Source: a bacterium C-53 (GTDB taxonomy: Bacteria > Bacillota > Clostridia > Lachnospirales > Lachnospiraceae). Taken from it: a DNA stretch of 64,000 bases. Both the position numbers and the translations under genes were made by a program. The DNA lies in NCBI GenBank assembly GCA_003612525.1, contig RAZD01000013.1, positions 1 to 64,000 of the forward strand, in the 5' to 3' direction. The notes below the pieces were generated by a model, which saw only the letters and a program-made list of their open reading frames with translations, did no database searches and had not been told where the DNA came from. Positions 7,954 to 18,190 of the stretch are shown piece by piece. Every line of letters starts with the position of its first letter. The first letter of the stretch is position 1.

Positions 7954-10900
7954 CTATTCAAGATTGAACAGCTGGAGCTTTGTCAGTGTGGCATCATCAT
8001 AATTTGTCACAATTTTTTCATCCGCACGCTGGCTTACAATGACTCTGTCCGAAGCTACAATATAAATCTGGCGGCCATTGCGCGCGTTCAGAAGATTCGC
8101 CGGTATTACGGCCCGGTATACCCTGCTGTCCTCAACCATACGACTGTTTGGTTCTTCTCCCTGCGTCTGCATAACCACATTCGTGCTTACATCCGTTATC
8201 GGATACATATTCAGATCAATTTCCGATACAGCCACCTCATCTGTGCCTGCATGAATCGTATCAGACGAAGAAACATCTTCATAATAGATCTTTACCGACA
8301 ACTCCGAACTTTCCTTAATTAAGTTCAAATCACTCACATAAAAATACAAATCAGCCGTCTGCGCAAGATATCTGCTGTCTTCCAAAACATCCGTCATGCC
8401 TGAATCAAACGGGGCATAAATATTTTCGACCGGATTCGACCGAATATCACCATTCTCAATAATACTTACAAGCGGTGGTTTGATTCCGGTATAGTAGGAA
8501 GCGATCAGAGTATTCACAAACAGTTTGACTTCCTCATCATTCCCGGACTCCATACTCGAATGACCGGCGCCGGAATACGTTACATTACCGCGATTGTAAA
8601 TATAATAATTATTGCGTACATCACCCGGATAACACGTATAGCCGCCCCAAACCGCCTCTTTTCCGTTTTTATCCAAAGAAGCGTCCAATGTGTACCACAC
8701 CACAATATCCTCTTCCCCGTCATGATCCGCATCCCCATTCAGATTAATCTGATAGTACTGCGCATGAGTCTTTGCCGCTGTCACCTGATCTTCAATTTTA
8801 TACGGATAATCCGTAATCTGACCCGAATTGATCTTTTGAATCATACATTTTGACGCAGACCAGTTATTCGCAAAGATATTATTCCTGTCATACTTTCCTT
8901 CATATTTCAGGTTCCTTCTGGAATAAGACGTTTTCCTCTGTGATTCCAGCAAATTTGTTGTAAACCCATGTGTCCTGTCATCTGTCGTTTTTCTGTTGCT
9001 GTTCGGCTTATAAGCCTGCTCATGTTCATCTCCGGTATTTCCCATAATACCGTATCTGTCCAGCCCCACACGATCTCTCAACTGATCGGTGAACGCCTCA
9101 CCCCACATGTCTTTCGCACTTGAACAGCTTTCGTCAACCATAGATGTAGTATCATGTGTGAATAAAACACTGCGTCCTGATTCCACAAAGTTTTTGACAG
9201 CTGCCATTCCTTTTTCAGTCGTCGGTGTGGAACATACGTCAGCAAATCCAAGAATCAGCATATCATACTCCAAAAGCTGCGGATCCAATATGCCGTCTTC
9301 TATCATTTGATCAAACTGGCTGGAAGTAATCGTCTTAACCATAATATTATAATTCCGGACATTCGGATCCGACACTCCATATTTATAAAGAAGTGAATTC
9401 GGATTCTTCAGCTGCTCTTCCATATTCCATGTGGTTGCATATGACCCGCTTGTATTAATCTGCAATGCTTTTATCTTGATTTTCTCTGTAGATGCCACAG
9501 GCCAATAACCTGTCACGGAATTTCTCCTTCCCGCCTCAGTCTGAGACAATTCAAGTTTCCATGTCACAACACCTGCGTGCTCTTTCGACATCGGACGAAT
9601 CAGGTAATAACGTACTCCCGCATGAAGTGCATTCGCATCTGCCCGGTTACCCGAACCATCCGTTACATAATAATTATTCACCAGTTCCGTTACGCGCGAA
9701 AAGCGTCCGTCCGCATTCTGATCTACAAACAGTTCCGCCTTAAATGTCCCGGCTCTGTCCACATTTCCCTTATTGGTCACAATAAAAGAATACTTTAAGT
9801 ACTGTTCATTATACTCATTCCTGTAAATTCCGCTCTCCGCTTCATTAAGATCTATGGACGGTCTGGCCTTATAAATATAAAACTCAAATCTTTCCATATC
9901 CTCTATGCCTCTGTCATCCATAAAGCGAAACACATTCTTATCCATAAAATGCTTTGCATAATCTGCAATCTGGTACATATAAGAAGAATTATCAATGTAA
10001 CCCGACGGGACGTCCGAATTGTCTCTCTTATCATAAACTCTCAGCTGCCCATCATCTGTTCCCGTAAAGAAATTCTGTGCGAAAATCAATGGATACCTGG
10101 CATCCACATACTCTTTTAAATCTTCCATTTTTTCTTCCGTGATATCGTTTCCCGAATATCTGGTGGTAGCGCCTTTGCCAAAATTTCGTACCCATGATGT
10201 ATCAAACTGCGTCAGATCGCCTACATTTGTATAGACAAGTCCATTCATACTGCTGTCATTATACCTTGTTCTACCAGTTCTTCCATCCCCGTTCATATTC
10301 TGATTCGTGGGATATAAAACCTTTGTTTCGCCGTTATATCCTGTATTCAAACCAATATAAATCAAATCGTAATTTGAATTTAGATCTTCCGTTTTTCCAA
10401 TAAATTCACCCGTCGACATCTTTGTCAAGGTGATTTTTTCGGGACTGTCTTCTATTACCTTTTTCCCTGAAATCAGGAGGCTGTACGTCGTCGCTGTCCC
10501 ATCAGTCTCGGATTTCACGATACAATCGCGGTTTGTACTGCTTTTTTCGGCCCAGTACGGTTGTATCTCAAGGACGCGTATTTCATCTTTTCCGATAATC
10601 CCTCTTCTGGATAATGCAGACAGAATATACTGAATCGCTACCGCATCCGATATCTTTTCCGGAATCAGGCTTTTCTTCTGTCCGGAAGGGAGCTCCGTAT
10701 TCGCCTCCTTAATAAAAGCATTCTCTTTCTTTACTTCCTTCAATATCTCTTCAAATCCATCTTCCACCGCATCATCTTCATACCCCGCATCAAACTCCCG
10801 GCCTGCGATATTCTTAATGTCACGGCGAAAAGCATACACGCTGTCATTCACAAAATGATAGTCATCATCTTTTATAAAGTCTGACGGAACAGTTTCCGCA

Positions 10901-13038
10901 TTCAATTCCTCCTCAGATTTACCTGAATTCTCCCTATAAAATGCACCTACGCTTTTCTGCGCAAGAAGCCTGGCAAGAATATGAATATGGGAATCACCCT
11001 CTGCGTCCTGAAAGAGTGTATTATCGACAATTACAGGATACCTCTCTTCTGATACCCTTTGCAGAATTTCCATAATTTTCAGATATGTAATATCATTCAC
11101 CGGCCCGTCGCCCTGCTTTGGCGCGCCGTACGTCGTATACAGGTAATTCCCCTTACAGGGCAGGAGTTCTCCACTGCTATCCGTAAAGTACAGCAAATCC
11201 ACTTCCATGAGATCAAGTTCCATAAGCTCCGCCGGAGTAACTGTCGTCACTTTCAGGTATGCATAATCGCCCTTATCTAACTCCTGCTCAAACACATACT
11301 CTTTAAACCATTCATTATTCACAAGGCCTCCACGGTATAAAATACGACTCCCGTACACCGCTGTCTCCGTCTGCTCATCTGTAGTTTCTTTTTTTACCAT
11401 CTTATAAATACCTTCACCGGGAAAGTAATGGTAAACTACGCTCATACGATCTATTTTTTCAAAATCAGGGTTCAGTATCCCTGTTCCCTCGCCGTTCGGC
11501 ACGAGCGGACAGCTATCGTTCAGCAGGTAAGTGCCGCTGCTGCTGTTCTGTGGAACAGACCGGACTTCTGTCACCTGATAATGAACCTCTTCTTTTCTGT
11601 CCCAGTCATACTCGAAACGCAGCAGATAATATCCCAAGCCCGCTGGTGAAGCGCCCGTGTTTCCTTCAGAACTGTCTTCACCGCCTACACCAACTGTAAT
11701 CTCCTCCATCTCAGCGGACAGATCTTCCTCTTCTTCCTGCTCCAGTACCATTTCTTCCGGATGGACTTCGATTGTTTCCGAAACCGCACCCGTCGTCTGA
11801 TTTCCGGAGACCAAAGGGGATTCCTCAACATCCGTTTCTGTCGGAGGCAATGCAGTCTCCTGCTCCGAAGAATCCGACTCGTCTTCAGGCGGCATCAGAA
11901 TCTCCACCTCCGGCGTCCGGATTTCCGTTCCTTCCCCGGCGTCTTCTGATTCCGTTGTAAGCGTTACACCGCTATAAGGCTCCACTCTCAGCATCTGGCT
12001 GTTTTCATCGTATTGAAGAATGCCCGCCGGAACAAAAACATCGCCTATGAACCGATATACCGTACTTCCGGCATACAATGTCAAATCTGTAATATTCGCG
12101 CTTCCATCCGGTACAACCGCATTATTATTATGAATATCTATGGTAAAAGACTTATCAATATCTGCGGTATAACCATACGCTGTCGAAACGCTCTCCATTC
12201 GGGGATAACAACGATAGTCATTCCCCGCTTCCCCGCCAAACACAAGATACGGATCAAAAATACCCCGTCGCTTCGATACATCCGGGTCTTCCTCCCTGAC
12301 CAGAGAACCATTATATGTACTGGTACGAGGAGTTTCATTGTCCGCAAGCATCGCAAGCAGATACTGCCTTGCCAGATCATCCGCCATAATATCCCTGCCT
12401 GCCTCATCTTTATCCGCCGGCTCATAAAAAGGTACGAAATCTCCCCTTATTTCTCCATTTTCATCTCTTCCCGTTTCCATATCAAAGCCGCGCACCGTGT
12501 TGGTGGAAACCGTGCCAATCGTAACCGTGTTTTCAGGAATCCGGTTTGCAGATATCTTTACCCTGTGATCTCCCGTTGCTGCCGGCCTTCGTTTTAATTC
12601 ATTCCAGTCACCATTTTGCGCATATTGTTCAAATTCCTCCGGAGATATAGCCCCCTCATACACCTCCTCATATCCGGTCTTTTGAAGCGGCCGGTCCGTC
12701 GTCCCTTCCTCCCCCATTATTCCGGTGTCCATTAAAATATTCTGCTGGTTTTCAATATACGCATACCGGTCGGAAGCGCTCGCAAGTCCATTCAGCACAT
12801 AATGCATTGGCTCACTTCCGCCAACATAATATCCCAGACTTCCCATACTTTTTTCAGGGACCACTTCCGCCACCTGAAATATATTGTTTTCGGAATTTTC
12901 CTTTAATAGATCTTCCAGACCCGTAAATGTACTTCTCGCTGCTGAGACTGAAAAAAATCCGGGAAAAACTGCCACACCCGATACAATGACCACCAGAGCC
13001 GCCGCTATGACATGTAAGGTTTTCTTTTTACTCCACAT
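7954..13038 (-). CDS. Giant secreted protein at the end of the pil operon (DUF5057-like)
   Basis: About 1,694 residues. The start is the ATG with AAAAGGAGG nine bases upstream; an in-frame ATG 21 bases earlier is weaker. A signal peptide (KKK, then a hydrophobic run to about residue 30, then VSAARS) shows export; no C-terminal membrane anchor or sorting motif is seen. The N-terminal GYYVGGSEP region resembles DUF5057, which I assign only tentatively. Residues about 1257-1310 (YDMLILGFAD, then AAVKNFVESGRSVLFTHDT) read like a class I glutamine-amidotransferase-type Rossmann segment. Two EF-hand-like loops occur at D1106-x-N-x-D-G and D1436-x-D-x-D-G-x-x-D. It follows the minor-pilin genes, six bp or so after the last one, the position pilY1 has in proteobacterial operons. 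A pilus-tip or adhesin role is inference. Confidence 0.8.
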   Translation of the reverse strand: MWSKKKTLHVIAAALVVIVSGVAVFPGFFSVSAARSTFTGLEDLLKENSENNIFQVAEVVPEKSMGSLGYYVGGSEPMHYVLNGLASASDRYAYIENQQNILMDTGIMGEEGTTDRPLQKTGYEEVYEGAISPEEFEQYAQNGDWNELKRRPAATGDHRVKISANRIPENTVTIGTVSTNTVRGFDMETGRDENGEIRGDFVPFYEPADKDEAGRDIMADDLARQYLLAMLADNETPRTSTYNGSLVREEDPDVSKRRGIFDPYLVFGGEAGNDYRCYPRMESVSTAYGYTADIDKSFTIDIHNNNAVVPDGSANITDLTLYAGSTVYRFIGDVFVPAGILQYDENSQMLRVEPYSGVTLTTESEDAGEGTEIRTPEVEILMPPEDESDSSEQETALPPTETDVEESPLVSGNQTTGAVSETIEVHPEEMVLEQEEEEDLSAEMEEITVGVGGEDSSEGNTGASPAGLGYYLLRFEYDWDRKEEVHYQVTEVRSVPQNSSSGTYLLNDSCPLVPNGEGTGILNPDFEKIDRMSVVYHYFPGEGIYKMVKKETTDEQTETAVYGSRILYRGGLVNNEWFKEYVFEQELDKGDYAYLKVTTVTPAELMELDLMEVDLLYFTDSSGELLPCKGNYLYTTYGAPKQGDGPVNDITYLKIMEILQRVSEERYPVIVDNTLFQDAEGDSHIHILARLLAQKSVGAFYRENSGKSEEELNAETVPSDFIKDDDYHFVNDSVYAFRRDIKNIAGREFDAGYEDDAVEDGFEEILKEVKKENAFIKEANTELPSGQKKSLIPEKISDAVAIQYILSALSRRGIIGKDEIRVLEIQPYWAEKSSTNRDCIVKSETDGTATTYSLLISGKKVIEDSPEKITLTKMSTGEFIGKTEDLNSNYDLIYIGLNTGYNGETKVLYPTNQNMNGDGRTGRTRYNDSSMNGLVYTNVGDLTQFDTSWVRNFGKGATTRYSGNDITEEKMEDLKEYVDARYPLIFAQNFFTGTDDGQLRVYDKRDNSDVPSGYIDNSSYMYQIADYAKHFMDKNVFRFMDDRGIEDMERFEFYIYKARPSIDLNEAESGIYRNEYNEQYLKYSFIVTNKGNVDRAGTFKAELFVDQNADGRFSRVTELVNNYYVTDGSGNRADANALHAGVRYYLIRPMSKEHAGVVTWKLELSQTEAGRRNSVTGYWPVASTEKIKIKALQINTSGSYATTWNMEEQLKNPNSLLYKYGVSDPNVRNYNIMVKTITSSQFDQMIEDGILDPQLLEYDMLILGFADVCSTPTTEKGMAAVKNFVESGRSVLFTHDTTSMVDESCSSAKDMWGEAFTDQLRDRVGLDRYGIMGNTGDEHEQAYKPNSNRKTTDDRTHGFTTNLLESQRKTSYSRRNLKYEGKYDRNNIFANNWSASKCMIQKINSGQITDYPYKIEDQVTAAKTHAQYYQINLNGDADHDGEEDIVVWYTLDASLDKNGKEAVWGGYTCYPGDVRNNYYIYNRGNVTYSGAGHSSMESGNDEEVKLFVNTLIASYYTGIKPPLVSIIENGDIRSNPVENIYAPFDSGMTDVLEDSRYLAQTADLYFYVSDLNLIKESSELSVKIYYEDVSSSDTIHAGTDEVAVSEIDLNMYPITDVSTNVVMQTQGEEPNSRMVEDSRVYRAVIPANLLNARNGRQIYIVASDRVIVSQRADEKIVTNYDDATLTKLQLFNLE

Positions 13039-13065
13039 TGCCGGATACCTCCTTTTCATATTTCC

Positions 13066-15321
13066 TCACGGATTGCGGACCTCTGTCCACCCTGTCTCTG
13101 ATTCTGTGCAGCGAAATACTCCGATACGGTTCTGCTTATCAAAATCCCGGTCTGCAAATACCTGTATTGTATATGTACCCTCAGCATCCTTTGTTACCAG
13201 AAAATAATATTGCCTGCTTTCCACACGTTCCTTTTGGTTTTTATTACGGAAATAAACATTGGTTTTCTTTTCCTCCGCGCGGTTTGCTTCCATAACCGCA
13301 AGTGCATTTGCAAATTCCGGATGCGAAGGATACGGCAGAAAAACATCCTCACCTTTCAATTTCATATTTCCTACGTCTACTTTCCACTCAACGTAGCTTT
13401 CCTCCCTGTCATAAGACCGGCCCGCATATGACACAGCAGGCCAAAACCGATACGTTCCCGCTTCTCCCGCACGATTCAGGTCTACACGGAATTCGGGGTA
13501 TTGATCGGTTTTATCCACTCTGAGAAATCCGTCGTCTGGTCCGCCATGCCATGTAAATCGCAGTTCGGATATACCGTCCGAAGTAATGGACCCCGGCTGG
13601 TCACTGATACGCAGGCTGTAATTACTCCAGGCAGTCTTCGAATCCCACCTGCGGTCCAGTATATAGGCATGAATGTTTACATGATCGGCAGAAATGACAG
13701 GCGCCTGCGGACTCGTGGATGTAAAAACAAACCTCGTTCTGCGCACGATCTCCTGCAAAATAATGAGAACCCTTTTGCGCGGCTCACGATCATATACATC
13801 CTTCTCTGTCGCTTCCTCACACATTGTCAGTCTGTAATCAAGATTCAAATCGAGCTTCCGGGGAATGTACATTTTCGGAACTGCATCATAATTATGAATG
13901 TCATACCAGCCCGCAAACTCCCCCTGCGTCTGATAAGTCCCCCGAAAGAAACCGTCATTCTCATAAATATCTCCCACATTCACCCAATCATTCCGGTTCG
14001 GCTCACTGCTTTCAATCTTTACATACCGCACATAACTGGCATTAAAATCAGGCGCAACATATCCATCTGCATCGCCAATCAGGTATTCCTCACCAATTCC
14101 GAATTTACTTTCGCTGATGCCCGCCACCGTAATTTCCAGCTCGCCATAGATATGATTCGCGCCCGGATAATTCCAGTGCAGCGAATGATTGGATGTCGCA
14201 CGGATTCTGATCTTCGCCCTGTCTGCAACTCCCTTTTTAATATAATAAGAATGGCGGCCGTCGCTCGTCAGTCCCAGATCATTTATGTAAGATGCTCCCT
14301 CTTCAATGCTCCAGGTTACGCTCGTTCCCGTACCGGTCCCGTCAAACCCTATATTAAAATCCTCCAGCGAAGCAGCTACGGAAAACTTGGATTCCGGTAT
14401 AAAATTTGCCTGGTTGGTTGTCAGATTCACGCTATTGATTCGGATTAAATTTACCGTAATAAAACCGGCTTTTTCCGGATCCGCCTTCGCTGCTGCTTTC
14501 ACGCGGAAATTAGAATGCGTTTCCGTTTTCCCGATTTTTATCGTTCCGTTCTGGTCAATCGTCGTATCCGGACTATGATCACCGGCATTTTCAAACCCCC
14601 ATATGACTTCCTGTCCGGGAGCGCCACTCCCTGATATAAGAGGCTTTTCAAAAGTATAGGATTCGTTCGGCGCAAGATAAACCGGTCCCTGTACGGTAAC
14701 CAAATCCACAGTTCCGCCGGTTACCGGCGGCGCATCATAATCATCCAGATCATTTACAACAATTTTATTCCGTATGGTAATATTATTCGACGCGTGATAC
14801 CTGCGCTCACCCTTTTCAAAGTCCACATCAAGCTGGACAACCCTCTTTTCCTGGAGATTCGTTAAATCCGCCTGAAAAGATGTCACATAGTCCGATAAAA
14901 GATATTCCGACGGCGTCCCCTGTTTGTCTCCATCGGGTGTCACATCGTATTCCGTATAGTAAAGACGGTTGTTACCGTCATTCTTCCATATAACTTCATA
15001 CGCTGCATGCCCATTATACATGCAGAGACGTTTGCAGTAGGGACTCTCCGGTATTTCCGACTCTTTCATCACAAAATGTTCTGTATCGCCCGCATCCGCC
15101 TGATATGTATAAGTTACAGCTTTTGATGTATCAATAATCAGATCGGAAATCTGATTCATTGCAATCTGCGCTTCCTGCTGAATATTTGTTTCCGTGCTGG
15201 AAGATGCATAGCTTCTTGAACCGGCAATCATAAAGCTCACAATCGTTACCGACACAATCGCGACAATTGCAACTGCTATGATGAGTTCGACAAGCGTAAA
15301 TCCTTTCTGATTCTTCTTCAT
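13066..15321 (-). CDS. Very large prepilin-like protein (PilW/GspJ position)
   Basis: 751 residues. It starts MKKNQKG then FTLVELIIAVAIVAIVSV, a canonical type IV prepilin signal with cleavage after Gly7 and Glu at +5. The helix is followed by NIQQEAQIAMNQISDLI, as in PilW/GspJ minor pilins. The rest is far longer than the usual 200-350 residues: strand-rich segments around 200-420 look like bacterial Ig-like modules (GAPGQEVIWGFENA, GTSVTWSIEEGASYI). It is encoded between the GspH-like prepilin and the giant secreted protein with short gaps. Probably a minor pilin of the tip complex with an exposed binding region. Confidence 0.85.
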   Translation of the reverse strand: MKKNQKGFTLVELIIAVAIVAIVSVTIVSFMIAGSRSYASSSTETNIQQEAQIAMNQISDLIIDTSKAVTYTYQADAGDTEHFVMKESEIPESPYCKRLCMYNGHAAYEVIWKNDGNNRLYYTEYDVTPDGDKQGTPSEYLLSDYVTSFQADLTNLQEKRVVQLDVDFEKGERRYHASNNITIRNKIVVNDLDDYDAPPVTGGTVDLVTVQGPVYLAPNESYTFEKPLISGSGAPGQEVIWGFENAGDHSPDTTIDQNGTIKIGKTETHSNFRVKAAAKADPEKAGFITVNLIRINSVNLTTNQANFIPESKFSVAASLEDFNIGFDGTGTGTSVTWSIEEGASYINDLGLTSDGRHSYYIKKGVADRAKIRIRATSNHSLHWNYPGANHIYGELEITVAGISESKFGIGEEYLIGDADGYVAPDFNASYVRYVKIESSEPNRNDWVNVGDIYENDGFFRGTYQTQGEFAGWYDIHNYDAVPKMYIPRKLDLNLDYRLTMCEEATEKDVYDREPRKRVLIILQEIVRRTRFVFTSTSPQAPVISADHVNIHAYILDRRWDSKTAWSNYSLRISDQPGSITSDGISELRFTWHGGPDDGFLRVDKTDQYPEFRVDLNRAGEAGTYRFWPAVSYAGRSYDREESYVEWKVDVGNMKLKGEDVFLPYPSHPEFANALAVMEANRAEEKKTNVYFRNKNQKERVESRQYYFLVTKDAEGTYTIQVFADRDFDKQNRIGVFRCTESETGWTEVRNP

Positions 15322-15337
15322 ATATGGTTCCTTTCCT

Positions 15338-15889
15338 CTACCGGAGCGTATTTTTACTCACAGACATCTTCCCTGTAAGGGGAATCAACTCAATCGTGTA
15401 CAGACTTCTGCCTCTCCGCGCGGACAGGCTAATGTAATACTGATCGTCCGCTCTTGTAATCGGGGGTCCAAGTGATATGATTTTTTCCTGAAAAGCGCCC
15501 GTGCTTCTATTGAAATCCAGATACAGTTCATCGCCATTCTTCATGACGGTTTCCCCACCTTTCACACCGCCGTTTTCAAGTGCATACGCAAATATCACAC
15601 CCTTACTGCCAACCCGCTTCTCCTCTCCGTTTACACCGTCAATGATCTCCTGCAGATAAATGCTGTCATCTTCCATATATAGTTTCAGCACCGCCGTTTT
15701 CTTTCCCATTGTCGTAATACGCACCTTTGAAAGCGATGAATAAACAGTGTTTGCGCATTTGCGCGCCGGCAGTCCCAACAGTACATTTGCCGACAGCATG
15801 ACAATTCCTGACAGTGCAGCTATAATTGCCACTACAATAATCATCTCAACCAGGCTGAATCCTCTGTCATCTGATTCCCATTTCCTCAT
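15338..15889 (-). CDS. Minor prepilin, GspH/FimT-like
   Basis: 183 residues with the prepilin signal DDRG then FSLVEMIIVVAIIAALSGI: cleavage after Gly10 and Glu at +5. The body is a short beta-rich domain with AVLKLYMEDDSIYLQE, consistent with GspH/FimT-type minor pilins, which prime pilus assembly. It lies 15 bp after the GspK-like gene and 16 bp before the large PilW-like gene, inside the minor-pilin block. The assignment to this sub-type rests on size and order. Confidence 0.85.
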   Translation of the reverse strand: MRKWESDDRGFSLVEMIIVVAIIAALSGIVMLSANVLLGLPARKCANTVYSSLSKVRITTMGKKTAVLKLYMEDDSIYLQEIIDGVNGEEKRVGSKGVIFAYALENGGVKGGETVMKNGDELYLDFNRSTGAFQEKIISLGPPITRADDQYYISLSARRGRSLYTIELIPLTGKMSVSKNTLR

Positions 15890-15904
15890 AGCAGTTTCAC
15901 GCCT

Positions 15905-18190
15905 CTATTTCTTTTCCCAATTTTGATATCTCACCAACTCGCTCATTTCAACAGAACCGCCCAGATATTCCGTCGAATTTATACTTACACTTGTTCCGTT
16001 TAATACGTAGTTAGAACCATCCACAAAAAATCCGATCGGTTTTATCGTATTGTCGGAAGCATCCATATACTGTAATACACGCGCCAGATCATCACGGTTT
16101 GGCTTTATCGTGACACTGTCAGCTACTGTAATCGTTCCCTGCGCAATAATCAGTCCTTCAAAATCTCCATTTACCACTACATCCTTCGTCGTTACAATCA
16201 GTCTTGTATGATTATCTGTCAGACCTCCCGGATATGTAACATCTCTGTCCGAAAGGACTGCATTCAGATCACTGTCCGCATGGTCAAATCTCCTGTTCCC
16301 GCCAATACCTGTATAATTTACAAGTTTATCACGAAGAATTAAATTTTCAAAAACGGACTTTGACTTCTCTTCCTCACTCATTCTGTCATAATCCGGAAGA
16401 AGCTTCGTCGTATATCCCGCAAACATTGCAGCATACTGCGACGCTGACTCCGACATTTTATTATCCGATGGCACTTGCGGAGAATTCAGACGATAAGATT
16501 TCTCCCCGCCCGCAAGCATCTCATCCACAATCCAGTTGCCGTCAATCTGAATACGCATATAATCTTCTGCCTCTGGCTTTGTAAGAATGCGGTTCACATA
16601 AAAGTCAAAATAATGGTCTAATCTTTCCTTATTATAGGGCATTCCATAGTAATCTCTGAAAAACTGTACAGCTTTTTCTTTGCTGAGCTCCAGATAATAA
16701 TAAACCAGCGTATCGCCATTGGAAGGCACAAATACTTTCTTGTATCCCGCATCATAATAATTCAGATTTGTTCCAATCGTTGAGCTGCTTCTGTCAAGCG
16801 CCACTTCCTCAAAGATGCCCTCAGCCCCACCTGCATATTGCTGCTGATATGCAAGCATCCGTGTATATTCCGCTCCTGTCATGGGATTCTTTCCAATTAA
16901 AGTTCTGACGCTTCCGTCATTGACTTTCAAAACGCCAATACAGTTTGACGGCACGAGGTAAGCTATCTGGCTGCCCTTCACCGAAATGGATTCTCCCATC
17001 GGCACATGGTCATTCGCAGATACGGAAGAGGGTACGCTGATGCCGTTTGTCGGGATACGTCCTGTTCCGACATACGCCCTGCCTCCGATCAGAATCCGGT
17101 CAAGCTCCGATAAATCAAGCGCGGAATTTCTGCTGTTAATCAGAATTGCACTACTCTTATCCGCATCACTCTCCGAAATGCCATATCCATAGTAATCTCC
17201 GCCCAGTTTGACATTCCCGCCTCTCTCTTCAATTACAAGATCATCCGCCAAATATGATTTTCCCCATAATTCAGCATTCCCGCCGCTGACAACAACCGAA
17301 TCCGCCCAAAGCTGCGTATGATCTCCCTTCTGTGCAATTGTCAGACTGGCGCCATTGCTTCCGGTGCCAATTCCATTCAATGATACGGCGCTGTCCGTAA
17401 TGACAAGCTTACTGTCTGTTATACGTAAAGCGGCTCCCTGCGCAACACCGATTCCATACTCGCCCCCATAAATATTCCCCCGCACCTGCGCCGTAATGGA
17501 AGGATTCATTCGAAGCGTATGATTGGCGACTAAAGAGAATTCAAAAATATCCGGCATGGCAGCAGACTGCGTAAAATCGATTTTAGGGACGTCAAGGCAG
17601 TAATCCGTTGTAATGATTGACGTGTAACCGGTTTCGGGATCATAGAACTCTACCGTAATGTCTTCCAGAACAAGATGATCTTTGTACACTTTCATCTCGT
17701 GAACAGAACTGTTCAAAAAATCTGTTTTATTTACATATCCACGATCAAAGAAACGCTCATCCACATACCCGGCAAGACGTTCCATATCATAATGCTTGTC
17801 GTCAGCTCCCTGAAGACGCGTTTTCAATGCATTCAGATACAACGTATAGAAAAGATTCTGCCTGTTCTCCGCCGAAAGCTCCGCATACTGCTGGACAACG
17901 GCAGAAAATGAATCTGTCATAGCCACCGATGCATCCCCCTGAAGCCCGACAAGAATCTGTTCTAACACAGTCTCGGAAGAATAAAAGTTATCTTTTGCGA
18001 TTCTGTCGGTAGCCTTCATCATATAATTTGCCATCGACATCCACATAACAACGGATGCGAGCACCCCGACAAACGCCATCACAATAATAACCATAATAAT
18101 TGCCGAACCACGGTTGTCCTGTTTTCTGCTTCTGTTTCTCCCATCGAATTGTTTCAAAATAGCATCCCTCGTTCTCATTTCCCGTAACAT
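15905..18190 (-). CDS. Large PilX/GspK-like minor pilin component without Glu5
   Basis: 761 residues. A basic N-terminal tail (1-25) leads to NRG then SAIIMVIIVMAFVGVLASVV, a prepilin-like helix with a possible cleavage after Gly but no Glu at +5. Among pseudopilins the lack of Glu5 marks GspK/PilX-type tip subunits, and GspK is also unusually large. The middle region (about 230-360) has repeated short turns (GSNGASLTIAQKGDHTQLWA) suggestive of a beta-helix. Its ATG overlaps the previous stop by one base (TAATG). Role inferred: capping subunit of the pilus tip. No recognised enzymatic domain. Confidence 0.78.
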   Translation of the reverse strand: MLREMRTRDAILKQFDGRNRSRKQDNRGSAIIMVIIVMAFVGVLASVVMWMSMANYMMKATDRIAKDNFYSSETVLEQILVGLQGDASVAMTDSFSAVVQQYAELSAENRQNLFYTLYLNALKTRLQGADDKHYDMERLAGYVDERFFDRGYVNKTDFLNSSVHEMKVYKDHLVLEDITVEFYDPETGYTSIITTDYCLDVPKIDFTQSAAMPDIFEFSLVANHTLRMNPSITAQVRGNIYGGEYGIGVAQGAALRITDSKLVITDSAVSLNGIGTGSNGASLTIAQKGDHTQLWADSVVVSGGNAELWGKSYLADDLVIEERGGNVKLGGDYYGYGISESDADKSSAILINSRNSALDLSELDRILIGGRAYVGTGRIPTNGISVPSSVSANDHVPMGESISVKGSQIAYLVPSNCIGVLKVNDGSVRTLIGKNPMTGAEYTRMLAYQQQYAGGAEGIFEEVALDRSSSTIGTNLNYYDAGYKKVFVPSNGDTLVYYYLELSKEKAVQFFRDYYGMPYNKERLDHYFDFYVNRILTKPEAEDYMRIQIDGNWIVDEMLAGGEKSYRLNSPQVPSDNKMSESASQYAAMFAGYTTKLLPDYDRMSEEEKSKSVFENLILRDKLVNYTGIGGNRRFDHADSDLNAVLSDRDVTYPGGLTDNHTRLIVTTKDVVVNGDFEGLIIAQGTITVADSVTIKPNRDDLARVLQYMDASDNTIKPIGFFVDGSNYVLNGTSVSINSTEYLGGSVEMSELVRYQNWEKK

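Noticed and set aside
12013-12597. 194-codon plus-strand open frame inside the giant secreted gene
   Set aside because: Antisense shadow; no ribosome site and no recognisable fold.
13501-14448. 315-codon plus-strand open frame inside the large PilW-like gene
   Set aside because: Antisense to a well-supported prepilin-like gene; composition is rich in Ile, Arg and His as expected for a shadow frame, with no ribosome site or domain.
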